DNA from: a virus
Length of the DNA stretch: 25,166 nt
Reading direction: 5' to 3' (one strand)
Virus record (IMG/VR): IMGVR_UViG_3300014060_000014
Location: 1 to 25,166 of that record
The translations under genes and the position numbers were made by a program. Every line of letters starts with the position of its first letter. Within the stretch, counting starts at the first letter, position 1. The notes beneath the pieces were generated by a model. That model searched no databases. It worked only from the letters and a program-made list of their open reading frames with translations, and was not told the origin of the DNA. This document shows positions 5,177 through 12,381 of the stretch, one piece after another.

Positions 5177-5280
5177 AGTATTTAGGTAGTGAATTAAATA
5201 AAAAGAAGAGTAGATTTTATCGTATTAAAATCTATTTCATCCGTTTGTTTAATAAATTGAAATATTTGTTTACATTTTAA
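5173..5280 (+). CDS. Possible 35-residue basic/hydrophobic peptide
   Basis: ATG 5173 overlaps the preceding stop (ATGA), an arrangement typical of translational coupling. The product MKYLGSELNKKKSRFYRIK continues with a hydrophobic, aromatic-rich end. The 3' end runs into the -35 box of the promoter at 5269, and an 8-bp hairpin TAGATTTT/AAAATCTA lies inside it, so the ORF may be accidental. Confidence 0.3.
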   Translation: MKYLGSELNKKKSRFYRIKIYFIRLFNKLKYLFTF

Positions 5281-5297
5281 TTATTATTGGTTATAAC
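5269..5297 (+). promoter_or_regulatory. Early-type promoter before the 5332 operon
   Basis: TTTACA at 5269-5274, 17-nt spacer, TATAAC at 5292-5297. It drives the 5332 and 5537 genes and probably 6651. Confidence 0.75.
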
Positions 5298-5331
5298 TGA
5301 TTTAAGAAATTGATAATTTAGGAGTAATAAT

Positions 5332-5547
5332 ATGTGTAATTTACATAGTAAAGCGTCTAAGATTAATTCCAAGATTCAAGAACTTCAAGATAAAATTGTT
5401 GAAATTACAGAACATTTATTTATCAATGATGATGTTTATATTCAATTAGAGTTGTCAAAAACTAAACAGTATTTACACCAAGTTATGATTGAATACAATG
5501 ATGTTATTGATGAAATTAATAATAATAAGGATACTAATGAATATTAA
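5332..5547 (+). CDS. Small coiled-coil-like protein upstream of the MoxR ATPase
   Basis: 71 residues with a good ribosome site (TTAGGAGT). Residues 10-35 (KINSKIQELQDKIVEITEHL) and the C-terminal half form charged amphipathic helices, probably a helical hairpin. The 3' end overlaps the start of the ATPase gene by 11 nt, so the two are almost certainly co-translated. I do not recognise a family. It could be an adaptor or inhibitor of the ATPase, an inference from position only. Confidence 0.7.
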   Translation: MCNLHSKASKINSKIQELQDKIVEITEHLFINDDVYIQLELSKTKQYLHQVMIEYNDVIDEINNNKDTNEY

Positions 5548-6664
5548 TGATGCAGAAGAAATGATCGAAGTATGTCGTTTAGCAGGTGATTCTTTGTTAA
5601 TTAAAGGTGTTCATGGTATTGGTAAATCAAATATTGTGCGCCAATATGCTAAAAAGAAAAAATATCACATTAAAGAACTATTCTTATCGCATCAGGATGT
5701 AGGTGATTTGATTGGTATTCCTGAAACTATTCAAAGAAATGGTAAATCAATAATGGTCTGGTCTGTACCTGAATGGCTTGAAGAAATGTACGAAAAAGCT
5801 GAACAAGGTATCACTAGTGTTTTATTTTTAGATGAATTAAACCGTGCTCCACTTGATATCAGACAAGCATCTATGAACCTTGCATTAGAAGGCCGTATTC
5901 ACCAACATACATTACCTATTGTGAATGGTCAGAAAACAATTGTTGTATCAGCTATTAATCCACCTGATTTATATCAAGTAGATGAAATGGATGTAGCATT
6001 AGAAGATCGTTTTTGTACTATTACTGTTGAACCTGACGTAGAATCTTGGTTATTTTATGCACAAGTAAAAGAACTTAACAGAATCATTTATAAGTATATT
6101 ATGAAATATCCTGATCGTTTACATTGGATGCCAGATACTGGTAAAGGTTCTACTCCGCGTGCATGGGAAAAAGTATCTCATTCGTTAGATCACGCTGAAT
6201 CAATGAGTCAAGAAGCATTAAGAAATTATATTATCGGTAAACTTGGTTCTGAAGTTGGTTCTCAGTTTTTTATGTTTTATAACGATCATGCTTCTCTTGT
6301 TGAAGTAGATGATATTGTTAAAGCTGTTAACGAAAACGAAGATAAAGTTGAAACAATAGAAGAATTGGCTGAAATCGTTAAAGAAGTTATTCAAGATACT
6401 GAAGCGATACAGAAACATGACTTGGCATTAGAAATTGAAAAAGCATATAAAGATAAAGATAATATTATGCCATGGTTGACATATTTATATGCATTGGGTC
6501 CTGAAATATGTATCACATACATTAAAGATTTGAAAGAACGTGACCATGATGGTGCCTTCAAAAAATTGGTCCAAACAGATGTTAAATTAAACAACAAACA
6601 ATTGTTTATCAGAGTCTTTAACGCTTCACGCGGGGAACAAATGTACATAAATGATAGATTATAA
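5537..6664 (+). CDS. MoxR-type AAA+ ATPase
   Basis: 375 residues. The start at 5537 is chosen over upstream in-frame ATGs because TAAGGA lies 6 nt before it and the AAA+ fold begins at once. Walker A is GVHGIGKS (24-31), Walker B is SVLFLDEL (94-101), sensor-1 Asn is in SAINPPD (139-144), and an arginine-finger-like ALEDRF is at 154-159. MoxR ATPases remodel protein complexes, usually with a VWA-domain partner to which they load metal or a cofactor. No VWA gene lies next to it; its neighbours are a small helical protein and an unknown. The C-terminal 120 residues, helical and acidic, may bind the partner. Role in the phage is unknown. Confidence 0.85.
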   Translation: MNINDAEEMIEVCRLAGDSLLIKGVHGIGKSNIVRQYAKKKKYHIKELFLSHQDVGDLIGIPETIQRNGKSIMVWSVPEWLEEMYEKAEQGITSVLFLDELNRAPLDIRQASMNLALEGRIHQHTLPIVNGQKTIVVSAINPPDLYQVDEMDVALEDRFCTITVEPDVESWLFYAQVKELNRIIYKYIMKYPDRLHWMPDTGKGSTPRAWEKVSHSLDHAESMSQEALRNYIIGKLGSEVGSQFFMFYNDHASLVEVDDIVKAVNENEDKVETIEELAEIVKEVIQDTEAIQKHDLALEIEKAYKDKDNIMPWLTYLYALGPEICITYIKDLKERDHDGAFKKLVQTDVKLNNKQLFIRVFNASRGEQMYINDRL

Positions 6665-7220
6665 CAATATTTATTTATTGGGCAATTCTGTGGAAGTAGT
6701 AAAAATAGCTATCGGTAATAATATCCCATTTTATATTGCCTGTGGTTCTAATTTCAGTAAGTTGATACATACGAATTCTAATTATAAAAATATACATCTA
6801 TATTTTTATAATGAAAATGATGCACTAACAGCTAAACATATATTTTCAATAGCAAAAGATGTATGTATATATGCAAAGAATATACTGTACAAAAGTAAAA
6901 CTGAAAGTCTTCAGTTTATCTTTTTTAAAACAGGTACATCTTTAGACATTCTTAAAGGATTTGATTTCAATTGTTCAAAATCATATATAACATCAGATGG
7001 TGATTTCTATAAATCTGATGGTTTTAGTGATGTTATGATTATCGATGAGGATTCAGTATATCATGGAACACCACAACGTTATAATAAATATCTGAATAAA
7101 GGGGTTGTAGACCCACTTGGTTCAGCGTTAAATAATATACTAAATTATGTTATTAAAAATCATAATAAAAAATCATTGAAAGAGTGTTATAATCCAGAAC
7201 TTACAAATTATATGTTTTAG
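6651..7220 (+). CDS. Unknown 189-residue protein overlapping the ATPase
   Basis: ATG 6651 overlaps the end of the ATPase gene by 14 nt, so it is probably co-translated. The pattern LQFIFFKTG then DILKGFDFNCSKSY, and later QRYNKYLNKGV, reminds me of an uncharacterised family in large viruses and protists in which FDxDxC is followed by R..KY..RG, which may be nucleotidyltransferase-like. This comes from memory of the pattern only and is weak. No signal peptide or membrane segment is seen. Placement after a MoxR ATPase makes it a candidate substrate or partner. Very AT-rich codon use (many ATA and AAT) suggests weaker selection than in the replication genes. Confidence 0.7.
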   Translation: MIDYNNIYLLGNSVEVVKIAIGNNIPFYIACGSNFSKLIHTNSNYKNIHLYFYNENDALTAKHIFSIAKDVCIYAKNILYKSKTESLQFIFFKTGTSLDILKGFDFNCSKSYITSDGDFYKSDGFSDVMIIDEDSVYHGTPQRYNKYLNKGVVDPLGSALNNILNYVIKNHNKKSLKECYNPELTNYMF

Positions 7221-7298
7221 ATGAATTAAAATCCTATTATAATTCATGATAAAGTACTTACACTAATCGATGAACCTATACACCAAATAAATATATTT

Positions 7299-7499
7299 AT
7301 GAAATTAGAGTTGAAAATTAAATATTTAAATAACAAATCATACGCATATATAGCATCGATATTATTAAATGAGAAGTATATTAATGGACCTGTTGTAGAA
7401 GAGTCTATTAGCGTTAGAGAATCACTAGAAAAATATGATGGAATTTCTTTTGAAACTCGAGATAAAATTCAACTTGAATTTGCTGAATATTTTATTTAA
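7299..7499 (+). CDS. Small hypothetical protein
   Basis: 66 residues, starting MKLELKIKYLNNKSY. There is no strong ribosome site before the ATG (AATAAATATATTT), so the start or the gene itself is uncertain. The 78 nt before it are non-coding. It looks like a small alpha/beta protein, unrecognised. A middle-type promoter follows its stop at once. Confidence 0.45.
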   Translation: MKLELKIKYLNNKSYAYIASILLNEKYINGPVVEESISVRESLEKYDGISFETRDKIQLEFAEYFI

Positions 7500-7510
7500 A
7501 TGCACATATT

Positions 7511-7533
7511 ATTAACTAACATATTGTTATAAT
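7511..7533 (+). promoter_or_regulatory. ATTAA-class promoter (middle-like) before DUF6447-like gene
   Basis: ATTAA at 7511-7515, 12 nt, TATAAT at 7528-7533; no -35 box at the usual place. The same arrangement occurs at 8510, 12335, 14686, 19009 and 22791. Confidence 0.7.
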
Positions 7534-7578
7534 ATAATATTAAACAAAACACAATTATTTTAAACCAAAGGAGAAAGT

Positions 7579-7824
7579 ATGAGCGAAATAATCGATACAC
7601 AAGCTGAAGCAGTAGAAAAAGCAGAAATACAAACGATTAGTATTGATGACAAGAAATATGATTTAGCGTCCGTGACTGATTTGGGTTCTAATATCATTTC
7701 GAATATTCAGAAATTGGATTCATTGACTAATGACTTGCAGTTCAAATTAAATGTTAACCAATTGGCACGTGCTAAATTGATCGACGAATTAGGAAAAGAA
7801 ATACCTAAATTTAAAGAAGTTTAA
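7579..7824 (+). CDS. DUF6447-like small phage protein
   Basis: 81 residues with a strong ribosome site (AAAGGAGA). After a variable N-terminus, residues 20-75 read ISIDDKKYDLASVTD then a helical part with IQKLDSLTNDLQFK and LARAKLIDEL. This matches the layout I know from the DUF6447 family: a beta-hairpin (I.IDGK.YDLDSL) followed by a two-helix coil (LQ..D..I..L...L...Q.AR..Y). The family is widespread in T4-like and cyanophage genomes; its function is unknown. It has its own ATTAA-class promoter and is closed by a strong terminator, so it is a one-gene unit. Confidence 0.7.
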   Translation: MSEIIDTQAEAVEKAEIQTISIDDKKYDLASVTDLGSNIISNIQKLDSLTNDLQFKLNVNQLARAKLIDELGKEIPKFKEV

Positions 7825-7849
7825 ATAATTTTAAAATTATTTTATTTTG

Positions 7850-7874
7850 AAAAAGGAGTGAAAGCTCCTTTTTT
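7850..7874 (+). terminator. Rho-independent terminator after DUF6447-like gene
   Basis: Stem AAAAAGGAG/CTCCTTTTT with loop TGAAAG, ending in a run of six T. It separates this gene from the late-promoter gene that follows. Confidence 0.9.
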
Positions 7875-7939
7875 GTTTGAATTAATATGAAGAAGAAATA
7901 CACTAGACACAAAAAAAACATAAACACATAGATGAATAA

Positions 7940-7947
7940 TATAAATA
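7940..7947 (+). promoter_or_regulatory. Late promoter TATAAATA before the Dps-like gene
   Basis: Exact T4-type late octamer, 28 nt before the ATG at 7976 and just after a terminator, so it is the natural promoter of that gene. Confidence 0.8.
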
Positions 7948-7975
7948 AAAAGTAAAATAACTTAAGGAAACCAAA

Positions 7976-8464
7976 ATGAGTATTAAATTCAGAGAATTAT
8001 TAGAACAATCTAGTAATACAAACACAACTAAAACTGATAATATTGAATTGAATGAAAGTGTTGTAGATAGTTTACAAAGTATTGTTAATTCATTAGTAGA
8101 TGCAGCTAATGTTGCACAAGTGGCCCATTGGAATTTGCGTTCTAAATCATTTATTTCACTTCATCCATGGTTAGGTGAAACATATCAGACTTTAAATGAT
8201 ATGGTTGATGGTGTTGCTGAACAAATTAAAATTTCAAATATTAATCTTATGGTAAATGTATCACCAAGTACAATCGTTCCATTTAGTAATGAAAACATCT
8301 TATTCGAATATCTATTATCTTCTATTGAAAGAGTCAATAATGAATTAGATATGGCTGCTGATGATATAAGTATTCCAAGACCATTACAGAATTTGATTGA
8401 TAATTGGATTACTACAGTAAGTAAAATTATTTGGACTATTAAAGCGTCTAAACAAGAATCATAA
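7976..8464 (+). CDS. Dps-like ferritin with capsid-targeting-like N-terminus
   Basis: 162 residues, the normal size for Dps (miniferritin). Residues 50-84 carry the family signature: H51-W-N, LH63 and DGVAE with D78 and E82. These are exactly the numbers of E. coli Dps ferroxidase ligands H51, H63, D78 and E82. The fifth ligand, D67, is Gly here, with Glu at 68, so iron binding may be altered. The C-terminal WTIKAS matches the last Dps helix. The N-terminus MSIKFRELLEQSS differs from usual Dps tails. It resembles T4 internal-protein targeting peptides, with LLE before the expected protease cut. The gene stands alone between a terminator and a middle-type promoter and has an exact late promoter. 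I infer a DNA-binding or protective protein packaged in the head. Confidence 0.85.
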   Translation: MSIKFRELLEQSSNTNTTKTDNIELNESVVDSLQSIVNSLVDAANVAQVAHWNLRSKSFISLHPWLGETYQTLNDMVDGVAEQIKISNINLMVNVSPSTIVPFSNENILFEYLLSSIERVNNELDMAADDISIPRPLQNLIDNWITTVSKIIWTIKASKQES

Positions 8465-8509
8465 AATACTATAAATTCTTCGGAATAAAAATTACGTTTT
8501 AAAACATAT

Positions 8510-8532
8510 ATTAACCCTTCTTTTGTTATAAT
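8510..8532 (+). promoter_or_regulatory. ATTAA-class promoter before the nucleotide kinase
   Basis: ATTAA at 8510-8514, 12 nt, TATAAT at 8527-8532, followed by AAAGGAGG. It probably drives 8554 and 9133. Confidence 0.7.
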
Positions 8533-8553
8533 AATAATTTAAAGGAGGATAAT

Positions 8554-9123
8554 ATGTATCAAAAACGCAATATGTATATAATTATTGAAGGGATAGATAA
8601 CGTTGGTAAGTCAACGTTAATCACGAACTTAAAGAATTATTATAATAAATATACACTTCACACTTTACATTATTCTAATGTAAAACAATCAACTACAGAA
8701 AAAACAATCGAATATAACAAAAAGTTATATTTTGAAATGTTCGAAATGATGTTTGAAACAATCAAAAAAGACAAAAAAGGTATTATTTGTGATAGATCAC
8801 ATCTTGGGGAAATGGTTTATGGACCAATTTATCGTGACTATGATGGCGAATATGTTTTAGATATCGAACGAAACTTCCATAACATCTTGGATTTATTTAA
8901 TAACTTGATACTGATTACATTAGTCGATGATGCAGAAAATGTCGTTGAACGTGATGATGGTTTGTCATTTAGTATTGATCTTAATAAAAAACAAGATGAA
9001 ATACAAAAGTTCATTAATGCTCATAATAAAAGCACTATTAAAAACAAATTACTAATAAATGTTAAAGATTATCCAGAAAAAGAATTGATAACTAAAGTTA
9101 CTGATTACATAAATAACTTATAA
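8554..9123 (+). CDS. Thymidylate-kinase-family deoxynucleotide kinase
   Basis: 189 residues; the start is fixed by AAAGGAGG. The P-loop EGIDNVGKST is at residues 12-21, in the TMK form EGxDxxGKST. CDRSHLGEMVYG (about 79-90) matches the TMK DR(Y/F/H) nucleotide-monophosphate site. A LID-like region with VVERDDG follows. TMK-family enzymes phosphorylate dTMP with ATP. Here the neighbour 10 nt downstream is a dCMP-hydroxymethylase-type enzyme. The kinase could therefore act on hydroxymethyl-dCMP, the job done in T4 by gp1, rather than only dTMP. That specificity is inferred from context. Confidence 0.8.
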   Translation: MYQKRNMYIIIEGIDNVGKSTLITNLKNYYNKYTLHTLHYSNVKQSTTEKTIEYNKKLYFEMFEMMFETIKKDKKGIICDRSHLGEMVYGPIYRDYDGEYVLDIERNFHNILDLFNNLILITLVDDAENVVERDDGLSFSIDLNKKQDEIQKFINAHNKSTIKNKLLINVKDYPEKELITKVTDYINNL

Positions 9124-9132
9124 GGAGAGAGA

Positions 9133-9816
9133 ATGATAAACACAGTATTAAAAGTTTCAGACATTAGAGAAATGTTTAAAGAAGCTTATAAAAACAAAGA
9201 ATTTACTACAGACAGAACAGGTGCAAAAACTATCGAAATTATTGGTGGTACATTTATTGCTGATGAAGATTACATTATTAGAAAACCTGCTTATGAATAT
9301 ATCAAACGTGAAATAGAATGGTATAAGTCAATGTCTCTTTTTGTAGAAGATATACCCGGCAAAACTCCAGAAATTTGGGAATCAGTTTCATCAGAAGATG
9401 GTAAGATTAATAGTAACTATGGTTGGTGCATTTGGTCAAGTGATAATGGAGAACAATATGATAATGTTTTATTTGAATTAAAACAAAATCCAGATAGTCG
9501 TCGTGCTACTATGATTTACAATAGACCAAGTATGCATACTGATTTTGAAAAAAATGGTATGAATGATTTCATGTGTACTTATGCTAATACATTTTATATT
9601 CGTGATAATAAATTAGTTTCACATTATGTTATGCGATCTAATGATTCAGTTTTCGGATATTGTAATGACTATGCATGGGCAAAATATGTACAAGAAACAT
9701 TATTAAATGATTTAAAAAATAAATATCCTAAACTTCAAATGGGTGATTTAATATGGACTGCTTCTAATATTCACGTATATGAAAGACATTTCAAGTTTAT
9801 TGAAGAATTAAAATAA
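9133..9816 (+). CDS. dCMP hydroxymethylase (thymidylate-synthase fold)
   Basis: 227 residues, thymidylate-synthase superfamily. Visible signatures are SNYGW (94-98), DSRRA (121-125), the catalytic C148 (DFMCTY), MRSND (167-171), VFGYCND (173-179) and GDLIWTASNIHVY. In thymidylate synthase the seventh residue of FLGxPFN is Asn177, which reads dUMP; here it is Asp179. E60, C148 and D179 have the same numbers as the active-site residues of T4 dCMP hydroxymethylase (gp42). The enzyme would convert dCMP and methylene-tetrahydrofolate to 5-hydroxymethyl-dCMP. Co-transcription with a dNMP kinase and a downstream glycosyltransferase supports a modified-cytosine genome. A dCMP methylase is the main alternative. 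Confidence 0.78.
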   Translation: MINTVLKVSDIREMFKEAYKNKEFTTDRTGAKTIEIIGGTFIADEDYIIRKPAYEYIKREIEWYKSMSLFVEDIPGKTPEIWESVSSEDGKINSNYGWCIWSSDNGEQYDNVLFELKQNPDSRRATMIYNRPSMHTDFEKNGMNDFMCTYANTFYIRDNKLVSHYVMRSNDSVFGYCNDYAWAKYVQETLLNDLKNKYPKLQMGDLIWTASNIHVYERHFKFIEELK

Positions 9817-9825
9817 TTAAATATA

Positions 9826-9854
9826 TATACATTTTATGAATCTTTTGTTATAAT
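9826..9854 (+). promoter_or_regulatory. Early-type promoter before the 9900 gene
   Basis: TATACA at 9826-9831, 17-nt spacer, TATAAT at 9849-9854. It lies just after the hydroxymethylase stop and leads the 9900-12339 gene group. Confidence 0.75.
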
Positions 9855-9899
9855 AAAAATATTGTAACAAAGTTTTTTTATTAAAAAGAAAACATAAAA

Positions 9900-10442
9900 A
9901 TGAAAACATTAAAGAACTTACATAGAGAGATCTTAAAAGAGTTCTCTAATAAAAAGGAATTGGTTTCTTGTAATTATTCATGTGAATTTGATAATTATTT
10001 TAAATGTAAGATTGAAACATCTGATTTTTTAGATGAAAATATTACAAGTACTCTTGATAACAGAAAAAAGAACGAATCACATTTTTATAACTATCTTTTA
10101 CATCAATTATTCAGTCATTTACAAGAGATTAAATACTATAGTCCAGTGAATCTAAACGATACCAGACGAATTATATGTGTATCTCATGATTGTATATCTT
10201 CTATTCAGGTATTAATACGTGAAGAAATTCATGTTAATGTGTACTTCAGAAGTTCTGATTTTGATGGTGCTTTATTAGTTGATTTAGATTTTATTGGTGA
10301 AATACCTAACGAATTAATTAAACACTGTACAAGAAATAGAAACATGAAAGGTTATGAAGAATGTACTACTGAATTTTTAAAGAAATTAACGAATTCAAAA
10401 GTTAAACTGAACCTTAGCTTTGGTTCGCTTCACCGCACATAA
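9900..10442 (+). CDS. Divergent thymidylate-synthase-like protein
   Basis: 180 residues. The central part, RRIICVSHDC then VNVYFRSSDFDGALLVDLDF, follows the order of TS motifs: an RR phosphate site, a Cys-containing strand, and RSxD with a downstream Asp. It ends in GSLHRT, where TS has GD.H.Y. The usual FLG.PFN glycine is shifted and the N-terminal folate region is short, so it is probably not a normal TS. It may be an inactive or re-purposed paralogue, sitting directly after the hydroxymethylase. T4-like phages often carry such truncated TS-like ORFs. There is no strong ribosome site: A-rich AAAAAGAAAACATAAAA precedes the ATG. Confidence 0.55.
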   Translation: MKTLKNLHREILKEFSNKKELVSCNYSCEFDNYFKCKIETSDFLDENITSTLDNRKKNESHFYNYLLHQLFSHLQEIKYYSPVNLNDTRRIICVSHDCISSIQVLIREEIHVNVYFRSSDFDGALLVDLDFIGEIPNELIKHCTRNRNMKGYEECTTEFLKKLTNSKVKLNLSFGSLHRT

Positions 10443-10456
10443 TAGAAGGAAAAGAT

Positions 10457-10810
10457 ATGAAAGGTCCATATATTATAGTCGTAGACTTTGATGACACTTT
10501 AGCATTATATGATGATAGTCGTTCTGCTGAAAACATTCCATTTGCAAAGCCAAATATTGAACTCATAAATAAACTAAATATGTTAAACAATAAAGGTGTT
10601 GAAATACATATATATACTTCTCGTGGTCATTATTCAGCAAAAAATAGAGATGATGCAGATTCAAAATATAGAGATGTAATCGTTAATTGGTTAACTAAAC
10701 ATAATGTACAATATACATTATTAAGTTTTAAAAAACAGTATGCAACTTATTATATCGATGATAAAGCTATGCGACCTGACGAACTACATTTATTAGAAGG
10801 ACTAATATGA
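10457..10810 (+). CDS. HAD-superfamily phosphatase
   Basis: 117 residues, a minimal HAD fold without a large cap. Motif I is VVDFDDTLA (D10, D12, T14), motif II is IYTSRGHY (about 52-59), and motif IV is YYIDDKAMRPDE near residues 94-105. It starts after GAAGGAAA and overlaps the next gene by 4 nt (ATGA), which points to coupled translation with the nucleotidyltransferase/kinase fusion. In bacterial capsule loci, small HAD proteins of this kind sit beside the same fused partner. It would remove a phosphate from a sugar-phosphate-like intermediate. Substrate unknown. Confidence 0.8.
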   Translation: MKGPYIIVVDFDDTLALYDDSRSAENIPFAKPNIELINKLNMLNNKGVEIHIYTSRGHYSAKNRDDADSKYRDVIVNWLTKHNVQYTLLSFKKQYATYYIDDKAMRPDELHLLEGLI

Positions 10811-12339
10811 TTGGAATAATTCCTGCAGCAGGTGAAGGTACAAGATTCAAAGAACTTGGAAAACAATACTCTAAAACTATCTTACCTTACAAAGAAAAAC
10901 CTATCTTAATCCATCAAATAGAATGGCTGGAAAAACATGGTTGTACCGACATTAGAGTAGTAATTAATCACCAAGAAGATACTATTAAAGATATTGTTAA
11001 ACTATATAACAAAACCATAACAATTGTTAAACAAGTAACACGAAATGGTCTGTCTGGTGCGATTCTAACTGCCTTAGATGAAAGTGATAAAGATAATGTT
11101 ATTGTTATATTAGGCGATTTAGTTGTCAATTCAAATATTAATAAAGCATCATTTAATGACAATTTCATCTCTGTACAGAAAGTAAATGATTATTCAAGAT
11201 GGTGTATGGTTGAAAAATATGGATGTCAATTAACATTCCATGATAAACCAAAAGTACGACCTAATACTAATGAAGCTGTGTCTGGTGTATATCATTTTCT
11301 TGATTCACAAAATTTATATAAATTACTTCATAAACAATTGGCAGATGATTCATACAAAATATCAAATGAATTCCAAATTAGTACAATTTTAGGTTGGATC
11401 GCATATGATGAAATTATGCTAACACTTAACATTGAGCTAATTGACTTCGGTACATTAGATGAATATCTACAAAACAGATCTGTTAAAAATAGTCGTTCAT
11501 TTAATGACATCGATATAAAAGGTCCATTCATAACTAAAAGTTCTGAGCTTGAACGTGAAAAATTGATCAAAGAGGTAAATTGGTTCGATAATTTACCAGC
11601 TGAAATTAAAGTTTTTACTCCGAGAATTTTCAAAAGAAGTTTTTTTAATAATAAAACATCATATCAAATGGAAAAAATATTAGCTCCATCATTGAGAGAA
11701 ATTTATCTATTTTTAGATAGTTCTGAAGAAACATGGGATGGTATTTTTGATGCTATGTTTCTTACATTAGAACGAATGGAAACTTATGGTAGTAAAAATA
11801 CATTCATGAAAAGTGTATTAGATAAAACAAAAGCTCGTGTAAGAAATATTGAAATTCCAATCGAAAATAAAATTGTAAATGAATTCATCGATAAACTTGA
11901 CAATACTATTGGTATATTCAATAGACCTTCTTTAATGCATGGTGATTTTTGCTTCAGCAATCTATTATATGACTTCCAAGGTAATAACATTAAAATGATT
12001 GACCCTCGTGGTGAATTATTCGGTGATCATTACTATGAAGTTGCAAAAATATATCATAGCATTTTATTCGATTATGATTTCATTGATTCTGAACTTTACA
12101 TTAAAGAAAATGATACTTATAGAATCTATAATAATGGTAAAGAAAATATCAAAAAATTATTTTTATCAAAAATAAAACATAAATACTCTAAAGAAGAACA
12201 TGATTACATCTTACTTATTACTGCAAGCTTATTCTTAAGTATGATACCTCTTCATTCACATAATAAAAATAACCAAAAAATTTATTATGATATCTTTAAA
12301 ATAATAATCAATGAAAAACACGGATTCACTGATTATTAA
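10807..12339 (+). CDS. Fused sugar nucleotidyltransferase and small-molecule kinase
   Basis: 510 residues with two domains. Residues 1 to about 235 form an NTP-transferase domain: PAAGEGTRF at 6-14 is the G-x-G-T-R nucleotide loop, followed by ILPYKEKP and the metal-binding LGD at 102-104. Residues about 265-510 resemble aminoglycoside/choline kinase-like phosphotransferases: HGDFCFSN at 378-385 is the catalytic HGDxxxxN and IDPRG at 398-402 holds the metal ligand Asp. Such fusions in capsule gene clusters phosphorylate and then nucleotidylate a small molecule or sugar. Next to a HAD phosphatase and a GT-B transferase it would make an activated NDP donor. Which group is activated cannot be told from the sequence. 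Confidence 0.85.
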   Translation: MIGIIPAAGEGTRFKELGKQYSKTILPYKEKPILIHQIEWLEKHGCTDIRVVINHQEDTIKDIVKLYNKTITIVKQVTRNGLSGAILTALDESDKDNVIVILGDLVVNSNINKASFNDNFISVQKVNDYSRWCMVEKYGCQLTFHDKPKVRPNTNEAVSGVYHFLDSQNLYKLLHKQLADDSYKISNEFQISTILGWIAYDEIMLTLNIELIDFGTLDEYLQNRSVKNSRSFNDIDIKGPFITKSSELEREKLIKEVNWFDNLPAEIKVFTPRIFKRSFFNNKTSYQMEKILAPSLREIYLFLDSSEETWDGIFDAMFLTLERMETYGSKNTFMKSVLDKTKARVRNIEIPIENKIVNEFIDKLDNTIGIFNRPSLMHGDFCFSNLLYDFQGNNIKMIDPRGELFGDHYYEVAKIYHSILFDYDFIDSELYIKENDTYRIYNNGKENIKKLFLSKIKHKYSKEEHDYILLITASLFLSMIPLHSHNKNNQKIYYDIFKIIINEKHGFTDY

Positions 12340-12357
12340 ACAATACTATGTTATAAT
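12335..12357 (+). promoter_or_regulatory. ATTAA-class promoter before the glycosyltransferase
   Basis: ATTAA at 12335-12339 (overlapping the previous stop), 12 nt, TATAAT at 12352-12357. Confidence 0.7.
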
Positions 12358-12381
12358 TAATAAACTTAAAAGGAAAGAACT

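Noticed and set aside
9133-9816. Ordinary thymidylate synthase
   Set aside because: The Asn that selects dUMP is replaced by Asp at 179, and E60/C148/D179 match the dCMP hydroxymethylase of T4.
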